The notes below the pieces were generated by a model. That model did no database searches. It saw only the letters and a list, made by a program, of their open reading frames with translations, and was not told the DNA's origin. From positions 1,054 through 9,072 of the forward strand of contig DHMZ01000074.1 of assembly GCA_002406055.1 (NCBI GenBank): 8,019 bases of DNA, read 5' to 3'. Shown here piece by piece: positions 1 to 6,025 of the stretch. Numbering within the stretch: the first letter of the stretch is position 1; the number at the start of each line of letters is the position of its first letter. Source of the stretch: Spirochaetales bacterium UBA4629. GTDB taxonomy: Bacteria > Spirochaetota > Spirochaetia > Sphaerochaetales > Sphaerochaetaceae. The position numbers and the translations under genes were made by a program.

Positions 1-30
1 AAAAAAGAAACCTCGGGATCTTGCCCGAGG
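1..30 (-). terminator. Rho-independent terminator of the transport operon
   Basis: Read on the minus strand, a perfect 7-bp GC-rich stem (CCTCGGG / CCCGAGG, 24-30 pairing with 11-17) closes a 6-nt loop (18-23) and is followed directly by TTTCTTTTTT (10 to 1). It starts about 21 nt after the permease stop codon, so it should end the five-gene minus-strand transcript. The opposite strand has only a poor T-tract (agttttgtctt), so the terminator is mainly one-way. Confidence 0.9.
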
Positions 31-51
31 AGTTTTGTCTTGCTTTTTATA

Positions 52-1134
52 TTAGTCCTCTTTTATAGCTTGTTTTCTTCTTTTTGCTTTTAAGAAACTC
101 TCTTTGATAACAGGTCCAACTGTTTGAATAAGAATAACAATAATTAAAACGAGGCCCTGGAATGTGTCTTGGATATCAACACTAAGAGATGGAATAGAGA
201 CTATGATGAAGTTAATAGTGGTGTAGGATAGAGCACCAAATAATACGCCAAGAAGATTTCCCTTTCCTCCAGACATGCTTACTCCACCAAGTACGACTGC
301 TGCGATAGCGTACATTTCATAGCTCTGTCCTGAAGAAGCTGGTGTGATATTTCCAATCTTACAAGCCTGTAAGAATGATGCAACACCAACTGTTAATCCT
401 GTAATTACAAATACAGAAATCTTAACAAAGGTAGTATTAATACCACTTAAATGAGCGCTTTTCTCATTTGATCCTACTGCATAGACGCTCTTTCCATATT
501 TTGTTTTCTTTGTAAGGATGATGAAGATTACAACCATTAATAAGAATACAAATGTAATATATGGGATAGAGAAGGCTGAGAAACCAAATTTTCCTGTTCC
601 GAATTTCATTCTTAAGAACTCATATTTGCTATTTGTTCTAAGAAGAGCAAACTGACTTGAGTTTGATCCTGAAATTGATGAGTCTACAGTTCTAACAACA
701 GATAATGTTAGAGAACGATATATTAACATCGTTCCGAGCGTTACGATAAAAGGAGGCATCTTTGCAAGTCCTACAAGTAAGCCGTTTATTAAACCACATA
801 GGCCACCAACAACAAGCGCTGTTAGGATCATAACAAGAATAGAGTTAGTCATATTGAAAGCAACAATAGTTGCACTCGTTGTTAAGACCAGAGCCGATCC
901 TATTGAGAGGTCTATTTGTCCTGTTATGATTACGAGGGCCATGCCAAGAGCCATTGTTCCAACGATACATGTGTTCTGTGAGCCTAGTATTGCTGATATA
1001 TGACTCCATTTGAATGTATTGCCATTAGCAGCAATTGCTATAGCATAGACTATCATGATGATAATCATTACAAAGATGAATGAATAATGTGACCATAGCT
1101 TGGCGCTATCTTTTTTTAACTTTGAAATATCCAT
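52..1134 (-). CDS. CUT2-family sugar ABC transporter permease (RbsC-like)
   Basis: This is the inner-membrane permease of a ribose/galactose-type ABC importer, 360 aa, slightly longer than the usual 320-350. Family hallmarks are visible: GQIDLSIGS (72-80, where most members have GGIDLS), the loop around NGLLVGLAKMPPFIVTLGT (117-135), AVGSNEKSAHLSGI (219-232) and AIAAVVLGGVSMSGG (276-290). Hydrophobic stretches at about 18-36, 56-72, 78-92, 98-124, 190-207, 238-256, 275-300 and 305-340 fit the 8-10 helix topology of the family. Both ends are rich in Lys/Arg and probably cytoplasmic. About 40 polar residues (150-190) between helices are longer than I would expect and may form an external loop. 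It is the last gene of the operon, starting 2 nt after the ATPase stop codon. A single permease gene would act as a homodimer. The substrate cannot be read from the sequence. Confidence 0.95.
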   Translation of the reverse strand: MDISKLKKDSAKLWSHYSFIFVMIIIMIVYAIAIAANGNTFKWSHISAILGSQNTCIVGTMALGMALVIITGQIDLSIGSALVLTTSATIVAFNMTNSILVMILTALVVGGLCGLINGLLVGLAKMPPFIVTLGTMLIYRSLTLSVVRTVDSSISGSNSSQFALLRTNSKYEFLRMKFGTGKFGFSAFSIPYITFVFLLMVVIFIILTKKTKYGKSVYAVGSNEKSAHLSGINTTFVKISVFVITGLTVGVASFLQACKIGNITPASSGQSYEMYAIAAVVLGGVSMSGGKGNLLGVLFGALSYTTINFIIVSIPSLSVDIQDTFQGLVLIIVILIQTVGPVIKESFLKAKRRKQAIKED

Positions 1135-1136
1135 TT

Positions 1137-2624
1137 TTACCTTCCAATTGCACCTGTCGAATAAGCCATTACTAAAGCTTCATCAACATCCTTGTGATCT
1201 AAGATTTTTACGATTTCACCCTCGTAGAATACAATGCATCTATCTGCTGTTTTCTGTATCTCTGGAACTTCAAGGGTGTTGATAATGATTGCTTTGCCTT
1301 CTTTGGCAAATTCAATAATTAGCCTATAAATTTCACTCTTTGCTCCTACATCGACGCCCTGGGTAGGGTTATCGAGAAGTAGTACCTCGCTTTGCGTATT
1401 AAGCCATCTAGCAAGGAAGACCTTTTGTTGATTTCCTCCACTTAGAGATGAGATTGGGTTCTCTTCGTTATCTGCTTTTATTTTCAATCTTTCTTTTTCT
1501 TTTAAATATTTTTCTTTGTCTTCAAGAGGCTTAATGAACTGCTTCTTTGAAGAAAGAGCATGTTCTGCAGTAACAAAGTTCTCCATGATTGTTAGATCAG
1601 GAATAACAGAGTTTTCCTTTCTATTTGCAGGTAGCATTGAGATACTATTCTTCATGAATGTTCTAATGTTTCCACTGACTACTTCTTTGTTTACTTCAAC
1701 ACATCCACTATCTTGTGACAATACGCCAAATAGTGTTTGCATTAATTCACTTGCACCGGAGCCCGCAAGCCCTGTCAGTGCTAAGATTTCTCCCTTTCTT
1801 AAAGTGAAGCTTACGTTCTTAAAGCCAGGTCCTGTTAGATTCTTTACTTGCAGAACCTCTTCGCCTAATTTTCTTGGTTCATAGTAATCTTCTTCTTGAT
1901 ATTTTTCTCCAACCATGTCACGAGCAAGAGAAGAAGGAGTAACAGCACTAATGTAATTGGATGAAATAAAAGTACCGTTACGTAATACTGTGAAACGATC
2001 TGCTATTTCAAAGATTTCTGGCATCTTGTGAGAGATGAAGATAAATGATTTTCCCTTCTTTTTCAGCTGTCTTAGAATATTAAAAAGATGTTCTATTTCG
2101 TCAGAAGATAGGGCAGTTGTTGGCTCGTCTAGTATTAAGAGCTTTGCATCTCTATCAAGAGCCTTGCATATTTCTAATAGCTGCTTTTCACTTGTTTTTA
2201 ATGTGCTAACCAAACTTGTTGGGTCCATGTTAACACCAAGACTCATAAAGAGTTCTTTTGTTTTTTTAATTTGTTCTTTTTCGTTAATTAGACCAAATTT
2301 ATTGGTTATCTCTCGTCTTAAAAATATATTATCAGAAACAGATAAATCATTAATAACATTCAATTCCTGATGAACAAATGCAATACCTGCTTTTTCCATT
2401 TCAGTAATAGTAGGCGTGATATATTCTCTACCCATAAAAACAATCTTTCCACTATCTGAAGGAATTACACCTGTTAATATATTCATAAGAGTACTTTTGC
2501 CAGCTCCATTTTCCCCTAAAAGTGCATGTATCTCACCTTCTTCAACAGAGAAGTGAACATCTTTAAGAGCAATAGAGCCACCAAATGATTTAGAGATGTG
2601 TGTCATCTCGAGAATTTTTTTCAT
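1137..2624 (-). CDS. CUT2-family sugar ABC transporter ATP-binding protein (RbsA/MglA-like, two ABC domains)
   Basis: This is the cytoplasmic ATPase that powers the importer. Numbering is from ATG at 2624 (495 aa). Domain 1 has Walker A GENGAGKST (37-45), Q-loop region FVHQELN (83-89), Walker B LLILDEPTTAL (162-172) and H-loop ISHKMPE (197-203). Its signature region is degenerate (TSEKQLLEICKAL, 144-156). Domain 2 has the degenerate P-loop GLAGSGASE (285-293, no Lys), a full signature LSGGNQQK (394-401) and Walker B LLLDNPTQGVD (415-425), with Asn in place of the catalytic Glu and no H-loop His. One composite ATP site therefore looks active and the other inactive. An in-frame TTG at 2636 would add MDKK, but no Shine-Dalgarno precedes it. 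A weak GGAT precedes the ATG, so I prefer ATG, with only moderate certainty. The gene follows the binding-protein gene and its hairpin, and is probably coupled to the permease. Confidence 0.93.
   Translation of the reverse strand: MKKILEMTHISKSFGGSIALKDVHFSVEEGEIHALLGENGAGKSTLMNILTGVIPSDSGKIVFMGREYITPTITEMEKAGIAFVHQELNVINDLSVSDNIFLRREITNKFGLINEKEQIKKTKELFMSLGVNMDPTSLVSTLKTSEKQLLEICKALDRDAKLLILDEPTTALSSDEIEHLFNILRQLKKKGKSFIFISHKMPEIFEIADRFTVLRNGTFISSNYISAVTPSSLARDMVGEKYQEEDYYEPRKLGEEVLQVKNLTGPGFKNVSFTLRKGEILALTGLAGSGASELMQTLFGVLSQDSGCVEVNKEVVSGNIRTFMKNSISMLPANRKENSVIPDLTIMENFVTAEHALSSKKQFIKPLEDKEKYLKEKERLKIKADNEENPISSLSGGNQQKVFLARWLNTQSEVLLLDNPTQGVDVGAKSEIYRLIIEFAKEGKAIIINTLEVPEIQKTADRCIVFYEGEIVKILDHKDVDEALVMAYSTGAIGR
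1140..1145 (-). promoter_or_regulatory. Ribosome binding site of the permease, inside the ATPase gene
   Basis: On the minus strand GGAAGG lies 5 nt before the permease ATG and is itself the last two sense codons (Gly-Arg) of the ATPase gene. With only 2 nt between the ATPase stop and the permease start, the two genes are very likely translationally coupled, which would keep ATPase and permease amounts matched. Confidence 0.75.
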
Positions 2625-2640
2625 TTTTTTATCCAATAGT

Positions 2641-2673
2641 AAAAGAGAGGGATGCCCTAGGCATCCTCTCTCT
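2641..2673 (-). terminator. Intercistronic hairpin after the binding-protein gene (partial terminator or mRNA stabiliser)
   Basis: On the minus strand the stem pairs 2660-2673 with 2644-2656: six outer pairs (AGAGAG/CTCTCT), one bulged base (2667) and seven inner pairs (GGATGCC/GGCATCC), with a 3-nt loop (2657-2659). It begins 9 nt after the binding-protein stop codon. Only four T residues follow (2644-2641) before A, so termination should be incomplete. Such hairpins between the binding-protein gene and the rest of an ABC operon are known to protect the upstream mRNA and reduce downstream expression (malE-malF of E. coli is the classic case). That role here is inference from position and structure. 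Confidence 0.75.
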
Positions 2674-2681
2674 AGTAAATC

Positions 2682-3782
2682 TTAGTGACCTAAGAAGCCT
2701 TCGTACTGGTTAACGTTCTGTCTGTCAACAATCCAAACTGGTTCTGTATCAACATCACCCTGCTTGTAGTTCCAATTGCCATTGAGATAATCAACCATCT
2801 TGTCAATAACACTCTTCATCATAGATGGGCTGAAGTAGACACTCATCATATCGTCGAAGTACTGGTTAGCAACCTTAGCCTGTGTTGCTTTTCCACTCAT
2901 GACATCATAGAGTTCCTGCATACCACCAATAGCTGAAATGTAAACATTAAGCTTTTCAATCTTAGCTTTTGTATCAGCACTTAATGATGAACCTTCGAGG
3001 AGGTTAAGCATACCGAATGTCATTTCATCATCCATAGAATAGATGTAGAGGTTACCTTCTGCCTTATTGACGATTTCTTCAAGTTTCTGCTCGAGATAGT
3101 CATAAGCTCCATCTGCAGACCAGTTACAAACAACAGAGTAAGTATTGAAAACTGGGTCTAGTTCTCCATCTGTCCAAACCTGAGTTGTCTTATAGCTCTT
3201 ACCTGTAGCCTTATCTGAATATTCGATTTCGCCCTTTAAGAACTGTCTGAAGCCTTCTTCTCTATACTTACATACAGTACCGTTGTCTCCATAGAGAGTA
3301 ACGACTGTGTCGCCTGGCTTCATTCCATGCTGCTGTAGCCAGTAAGCAATACCAGCACCACACTGCCAGTTGTTTCCACTGTAGTTAAGGATAGCATAGT
3401 CCATTGTTGATTCGATAAATCTATCGAAAGAGATAAATGGAATCTTTGCTGCATAGAGAGCTTCCTGTCCAGCTGCTGCTGAATCTTCGAGAGCCATCAT
3501 GACAACGCCAGAAGCATCGCCGTTAGCGATGATTGTGTTACACTGGTCGACCTGTTCTTCACCAGAAGAAGCAGCCATGTAAACAGCCTTAATCTTTCCT
3601 TCTTTTGTGATTTCTTCACACTTCTGCTGTGCATAAGAACCTGCCTGAGCTGTCCAACCATGGTCTGGAGTTGGTCCCAAGACGTAGATCTTCTGAGCTT
3701 TTGCTGTTGTTTCGCTTGTACCATTAGCAAATAAGCTTAATGCAGTGACAAGAACAAGCATGAAAACGATAATTTTTTTCAT
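2682..3782 (-). CDS. Periplasmic sugar-binding protein of a CUT2 ABC transporter
   Basis: This is an exported solute receptor, 366 aa, of the periplasmic-binding-protein/LacI-like fold (Peripla_BP_4 type). A signal peptide is clear: MKK, a hydrophobic core (4-18) and a likely signal peptidase I cut near A19/N20. No lipobox Cys is present, so it should be soluble or otherwise retained rather than a lipoprotein. Mature-protein landmarks are PTPDHGWTAQAG (37-48) in the first strand-helix unit, IIANGDASGVVMMALED (84-100), IPFISFDR (114-121) with the sugar-contacting Asp-Arg typical of the family, and YSMDDEM (248-254) where relatives often have Asn-Asp. It has five cysteines (55, 81, 141, 171, 219), which is many for this family. 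The start is supported by GGAG 7 nt upstream (3790-3793). All 19 Gln codons are CAG, unlike the neighbouring regulator gene, suggesting high expression. The ligand is probably a monosaccharide or polyol but cannot be named. Confidence 0.93.
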   Translation of the reverse strand: MKKIIVFMLVLVTALSLFANGTSETTAKAQKIYVLGPTPDHGWTAQAGSYAQQKCEEITKEGKIKAVYMAASSGEEQVDQCNTIIANGDASGVVMMALEDSAAAGQEALYAAKIPFISFDRFIESTMDYAILNYSGNNWQCGAGIAYWLQQHGMKPGDTVVTLYGDNGTVCKYREEGFRQFLKGEIEYSDKATGKSYKTTQVWTDGELDPVFNTYSVVCNWSADGAYDYLEQKLEEIVNKAEGNLYIYSMDDEMTFGMLNLLEGSSLSADTKAKIEKLNVYISAIGGMQELYDVMSGKATQAKVANQYFDDMMSVYFSPSMMKSVIDKMVDYLNGNWNYKQGDVDTEPVWIVDRQNVNQYEGFLGH

Positions 3783-3812
3783 TTGTATTCTCCTTTTTTA
3801 TTTATGGTTTTT

Positions 3813-4847
3813 TTAAACCTTTTCTTCTCTTTTGTTTTTAAATGACCTTTCACAAGCAAAGACAGCCTTCATAGATTCAATAACATCAGATGCATCTAAG
3901 ATGCTTTTCCTGTCTTCTGATACAGCTGATACGAATTCGTCTATAACACCACTTGTTGCCATTTGTTTGTCGCTATTAGTTTGGATTCTATCTAGGCTAA
4001 GTTTCTCTTCCCTTCCATCTCTGTAGTCGATAATCAATGAATACTCAGGATCAGAATAGAGCTTAAGCACTCCATTTTGACAGAAGATGTTGCTTTGGTT
4101 GTATTCTGTTCCGTAACAAGTCCAACTTGTAGTTACAGTACCAAATGCTCCATTTTTAAATTTAAGAATCTCAACAGAGTTATCATCAACTTCGATAGGG
4201 GATCCATCTTCAAATGTTTTATCTAAGACACACATTTCTGAATAAACACTCTCAATGTCCGAACCAATTAAGTAGCGCATAAGGTCAATTTTATGGATGC
4301 CTAAGTCTGCCATAGAACCAAATTGAGCGCTATCTTTTTTAAAAAACCAAGTATTCTTGCTCTTATCTACACACCAACTCTCAGGACCGCCATGACAAAA
4401 CATCGTTGAAAAGGCGATTGTTTTTCCCATCTTACCAGATGAAATAAGTTCCTTTGCTTTTCTATGTGCAGGAGTCAGTCTTTGGTTTTGGCCAATAAGA
4501 AGATGCTTTTTTGCTTTTTCTGCCTCTTCTACCATTCTAATGCAGTCTTCTAAATTGGTTGCCATAGGTTTTTCGCAAAGAACATTTTTGCCACTTCTTA
4601 GAGCTTTGATTGTAATGTCTGAATGGAAACGGTTAGCAACACATACAGAGACGCTATCTACATTTTTATCTTCAAGAAGACTCTCTAGTGTTGGATAGAC
4701 CTTTGCATTAAACTCTTTGGCCATCTCTTTTGCTCTCGATTCTACATAATCGAAAAAGCCGACAATTTTAACGTCTTTGTTTAGGCTGTATTCATATGCA
4801 TGGCGCTGACGGGCAATACTGCCACATCCAATAATTGCTACGTTCAT
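3813..4847 (-). CDS. Gfo/Idh/MocA-family NAD(P)-dependent oxidoreductase
   Basis: This predicted cytoplasmic sugar or cyclitol dehydrogenase has 344 aa when started at ATG 4847, the normal family length. The N-terminal Rossmann domain (about 1-118) carries the dinucleotide motif GCGSIA (7-12), and after it the family motif EKP (92-94) with the likely catalytic Lys93. The C-terminal alpha/beta domain includes DLGIHKID (181-188), whose His185 and Asp181 occupy the usual active-site positions. In this family a hydroxyl on a sugar, inositol or sugar acid is oxidised with NAD(P)+, or the reverse; which substrate is used cannot be read from sequence. An in-frame TTG at 4871 would add eight residues and overlap the previous gene. 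ATG 4847 is preferred because AAGGAAAG sits just before it. It lies 13 nt after the TIM-barrel gene and 30 nt before the binding-protein gene. Pairing with a TIM-barrel isomerase is a recurring arrangement in inositol and rare-sugar catabolic operons. Confidence 0.92.
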   Translation of the reverse strand: MNVAIIGCGSIARQRHAYEYSLNKDVKIVGFFDYVESRAKEMAKEFNAKVYPTLESLLEDKNVDSVSVCVANRFHSDITIKALRSGKNVLCEKPMATNLEDCIRMVEEAEKAKKHLLIGQNQRLTPAHRKAKELISSGKMGKTIAFSTMFCHGGPESWCVDKSKNTWFFKKDSAQFGSMADLGIHKIDLMRYLIGSDIESVYSEMCVLDKTFEDGSPIEVDDNSVEILKFKNGAFGTVTTSWTCYGTEYNQSNIFCQNGVLKLYSDPEYSLIIDYRDGREEKLSLDRIQTNSDKQMATSGVIDEFVSAVSEDRKSILDASDVIESMKAVFACERSFKNKREEKV

Positions 4848-4850
4848 TTT

Positions 4851-4858
4851 CTTTCCTT
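4851..4858 (-). promoter_or_regulatory. Ribosome binding site deciding the dehydrogenase start
   Basis: On the minus strand AAGGAAAG fills the gap between the TIM-barrel stop (4861-4863) and ATG 4847, with GGA 6 nt from the ATG. The longer TTG reading at 4871 would place this site inside the coding sequence and has no equivalent site of its own, so ATG 4847 is the better start. Confidence 0.7.
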
Positions 4859-4860
4859 TT

Positions 4861-5781
4861 TTAGATAACAAAGTTATCCATATATCTCTTAGTTATCTTG
4901 ATAGAATCTAGGATTCGTTCTTTTGATCCTTCAAAAGCCTTATCTTCAATTTCTATGCATGCACTTCCGTCATATCCAATATCTGTAAGTGCTCCGACAA
5001 ATTTAGCCCAATCAACATCGCCGTAAGGAGGAAGTTTTGGAGACATATATTCAAGTGGGTATGCCATCACCCCAACTCTCGCAAGTTTGTCTTTGTAGAG
5101 CTTAATGTCTTTGAAGTGAACATGGAAAATTTTGTCCTTATAGTCATAGATAGCTTTTACGTAATCTAAACCTTGCCAAACAAAATGAGATGGATCGAAA
5201 TTGATTCCTAGCTTATCGCTCTTTAAAAGAGAGAAGACTTTATCCCAATTGGATGGGGTAGTGAATATATTCTGTCCGCCAGGCCATTCATCTTTAGAGA
5301 AAATCATCGGGCAATTCTCAATTGCAATTCTTACTCCATCTTTTTCTGCTTCATTTAAAAGAGGTGTCCATATTTTTTCTACAAGAGGAAGATTTTCTTC
5401 CACTGTTTTACTCTGGTCTCTTCCTATGAATGTAGTGACCATATTAATGCCAAGCTTTTTGCTAGCTTTTATAAGAGAGTATATATGCTCAATGGACTTA
5501 TCAGCTTTCTCTTTATTTTTATCTAGAACATTAGGATAGTAACCAAGAGAAGATATAAAGACATTTTTCTTCTTTGCGTATTCTAAGATATGAGAAGCAT
5601 ACTCATCGTCTGTTAAGACTCTTTCGCTGTCGATATGTGAAACTCCTGCATATCTTCTCTCAGCCTTTCCCTGTGGCCAAGAAGCAAGCTCTGTGCACTT
5701 GAATGACATTTCTGAGCAAATATCTATAACTTCTTCGTAGTTCCAACCATCTAAAATAGAGCTTAGTAGTCCAAGCTTCAT
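4861..5781 (-). CDS. Xylose isomerase-like TIM-barrel sugar isomerase/epimerase
   Basis: This is a predicted metal-dependent sugar isomerase, epimerase or dehydratase of the AP-endonuclease-2-like TIM-barrel superfamily (the fold of IolE, IolI and D-tagatose 3-epimerase), 306 aa from ATG 5781. The candidate metal and catalytic residues fall at barrel strand ends as in that superfamily: Glu155 in IAIENCP, Asp196 and His199 in NFDPSH, His220/His222 in FHVHFKD, and Glu277/Glu279 in CIEIED. RYAGVSHID (43-51) and PPYGDVDW (251-258) resemble segments I know from sugar phosphate isomerase/epimerase proteins found beside Gfo/Idh dehydrogenases. It is the first gene of the operon. An in-frame ATG at 5793 would add MEDT, but GGAGGA (5786-5791) lies inside that extension at ideal distance from ATG 5781, fixing the start. 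Reaction and substrate are unknown; keto-sugar epimerisation or inosose dehydration/isomerisation are plausible. Confidence 0.92.
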   Translation of the reverse strand: MKLGLLSSILDGWNYEEVIDICSEMSFKCTELASWPQGKAERRYAGVSHIDSERVLTDDEYASHILEYAKKKNVFISSLGYYPNVLDKNKEKADKSIEHIYSLIKASKKLGINMVTTFIGRDQSKTVEENLPLVEKIWTPLLNEAEKDGVRIAIENCPMIFSKDEWPGGQNIFTTPSNWDKVFSLLKSDKLGINFDPSHFVWQGLDYVKAIYDYKDKIFHVHFKDIKLYKDKLARVGVMAYPLEYMSPKLPPYGDVDWAKFVGALTDIGYDGSACIEIEDKAFEGSKERILDSIKITKRYMDNFVI

Positions 5782-5785
5782 AGTG

Positions 5786-5791
5786 TCCTCC
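5786..5791 (-). promoter_or_regulatory. Strong ribosome binding site of the TIM-barrel gene
   Basis: GGAGGA on the minus strand, 4 nt before ATG 5781, is the best Shine-Dalgarno match in the window. It rules in favour of ATG 5781 over ATG 5793, whose first codons overlap the site and which has no purine-rich site before it. Confidence 0.85.
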
Positions 5792-5796
5792 ATTTA

Positions 5797-5826
5797 TGAA
5801 ACAAAATGAAATAACAATTTGTTTCA
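5797..5826. promoter_or_regulatory. Candidate operator 1: spaced inverted repeat just downstream of the operon start
   Basis: A perfect 9-bp inverted repeat, TGAAACAAA (5797-5805) and TTTGTTTCA (5818-5826), is separated by 12 bp. It covers roughly +7 to +37 of the operon transcript predicted from the promoter at 5840-5868, a standard place for a repressor to block initiation or early elongation. A second, imperfect left half-site TGAAAT (5807-5812) lies inside the spacer, giving an alternative 20-bp pairing with GTTTCA. The divergent LacI-type regulator is the obvious candidate binder, by inference. Confidence 0.65.
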
Positions 5827-5839
5827 CCTGTGTAATTTT

Positions 5840-5868
5840 ATTCTACTACCACTTTTTTTATCTGACAA
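5840..5868 (-). promoter_or_regulatory. Sigma-70-type promoter of the five-gene operon
   Basis: On the minus strand TTGTCA (5863-5868) and TAGAAT (5840-5845) are separated by exactly 17 bp, and each matches the consensus at five of six positions. A/T-rich sequence lies directly upstream of the -35 (about 5869-5890) and could act as an UP element. Transcription should start near 5833, giving a leader of about 50 nt that contains operator candidate 1 and the GGAGGA ribosome site. Confidence 0.8.
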
Positions 5869-5956
5869 GAAAATATTTTATAAAAATAATTCATTATATA
5901 ATATGAAATTAACTAAATTAATTAATAAGCAAGAACAAAATTATTGAAAGAGCAAT

Positions 5957-5991
5957 ATATTTCTGAAACATCTTAATCGTTTCAGAAATAT
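5957..5991. promoter_or_regulatory. Candidate operator 2: 13-bp perfect inverted repeat at the regulator promoter
   Basis: ATATTTCTGAAAC (5957-5969) and GTTTCAGAAATAT (5979-5991) are perfect reverse complements around a 9-bp spacer. The right arm touches the first base of the regulator's -35 hexamer (5991-5996), so a bound protein would block that promoter, consistent with autoregulation. It shares the half-site TGAAAC/GTTTCA with operator candidate 1. It lies outside both predicted transcripts and lacks a following T-run, so it reads as a DNA site rather than a terminator. Confidence 0.7.
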
Positions 5992-6019
5992 TGACATTTC
6001 TATTTATTTTATCTATTCT
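5991..6019 (+). promoter_or_regulatory. Promoter of the LacI-family regulator
   Basis: A perfect -35 TTGACA (5991-5996) is followed after 17 bp by TATTCT (6014-6019), a four-of-six match to the -10 consensus. The expected start point is about 6026, the A of the regulator's ATG, implying a leaderless or nearly leaderless mRNA. The weak -10 leaves some doubt. Confidence 0.6.
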
Positions 6020-6025
6020 TTTATT

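Noticed and set aside
1100..2370. Several plus-strand open frames opposite the ATPase gene (1100-1282, 1516-1884, 2035-2370)
   Set aside because: Antisense shadows of a well-recognised gene, with Ser/Phe/Leu-rich products lacking any motif.
3806..3819. Small hairpin GGTTT/AAACC between the dehydrogenase and binding-protein genes
   Set aside because: Only 5 bp, AT-rich, overlaps the dehydrogenase stop codon and has no T-run after it on the minus strand; too weak to call.
3497..5539. Shorter open frames inside the binding-protein, dehydrogenase and TIM-barrel genes (3497-3730 minus, 3832-4026 plus, 5201-5539 plus)
   Set aside because: They lie wholly within clear genes in other frames, and their products have no recognisable features.
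5897..5902. TATAAT on the plus strand as an alternative regulator promoter
   Set aside because: No -35-like hexamer at the right distance, and the sequence sits in a generally A/T-rich stretch where such matches are expected by chance.
5797..5991. DNA looping between the two operator candidates
   Set aside because: Their centres are about 162 bp apart, near 15.5 helical turns, which does not put them on the same face of the helix; there is no positive evidence for a loop.
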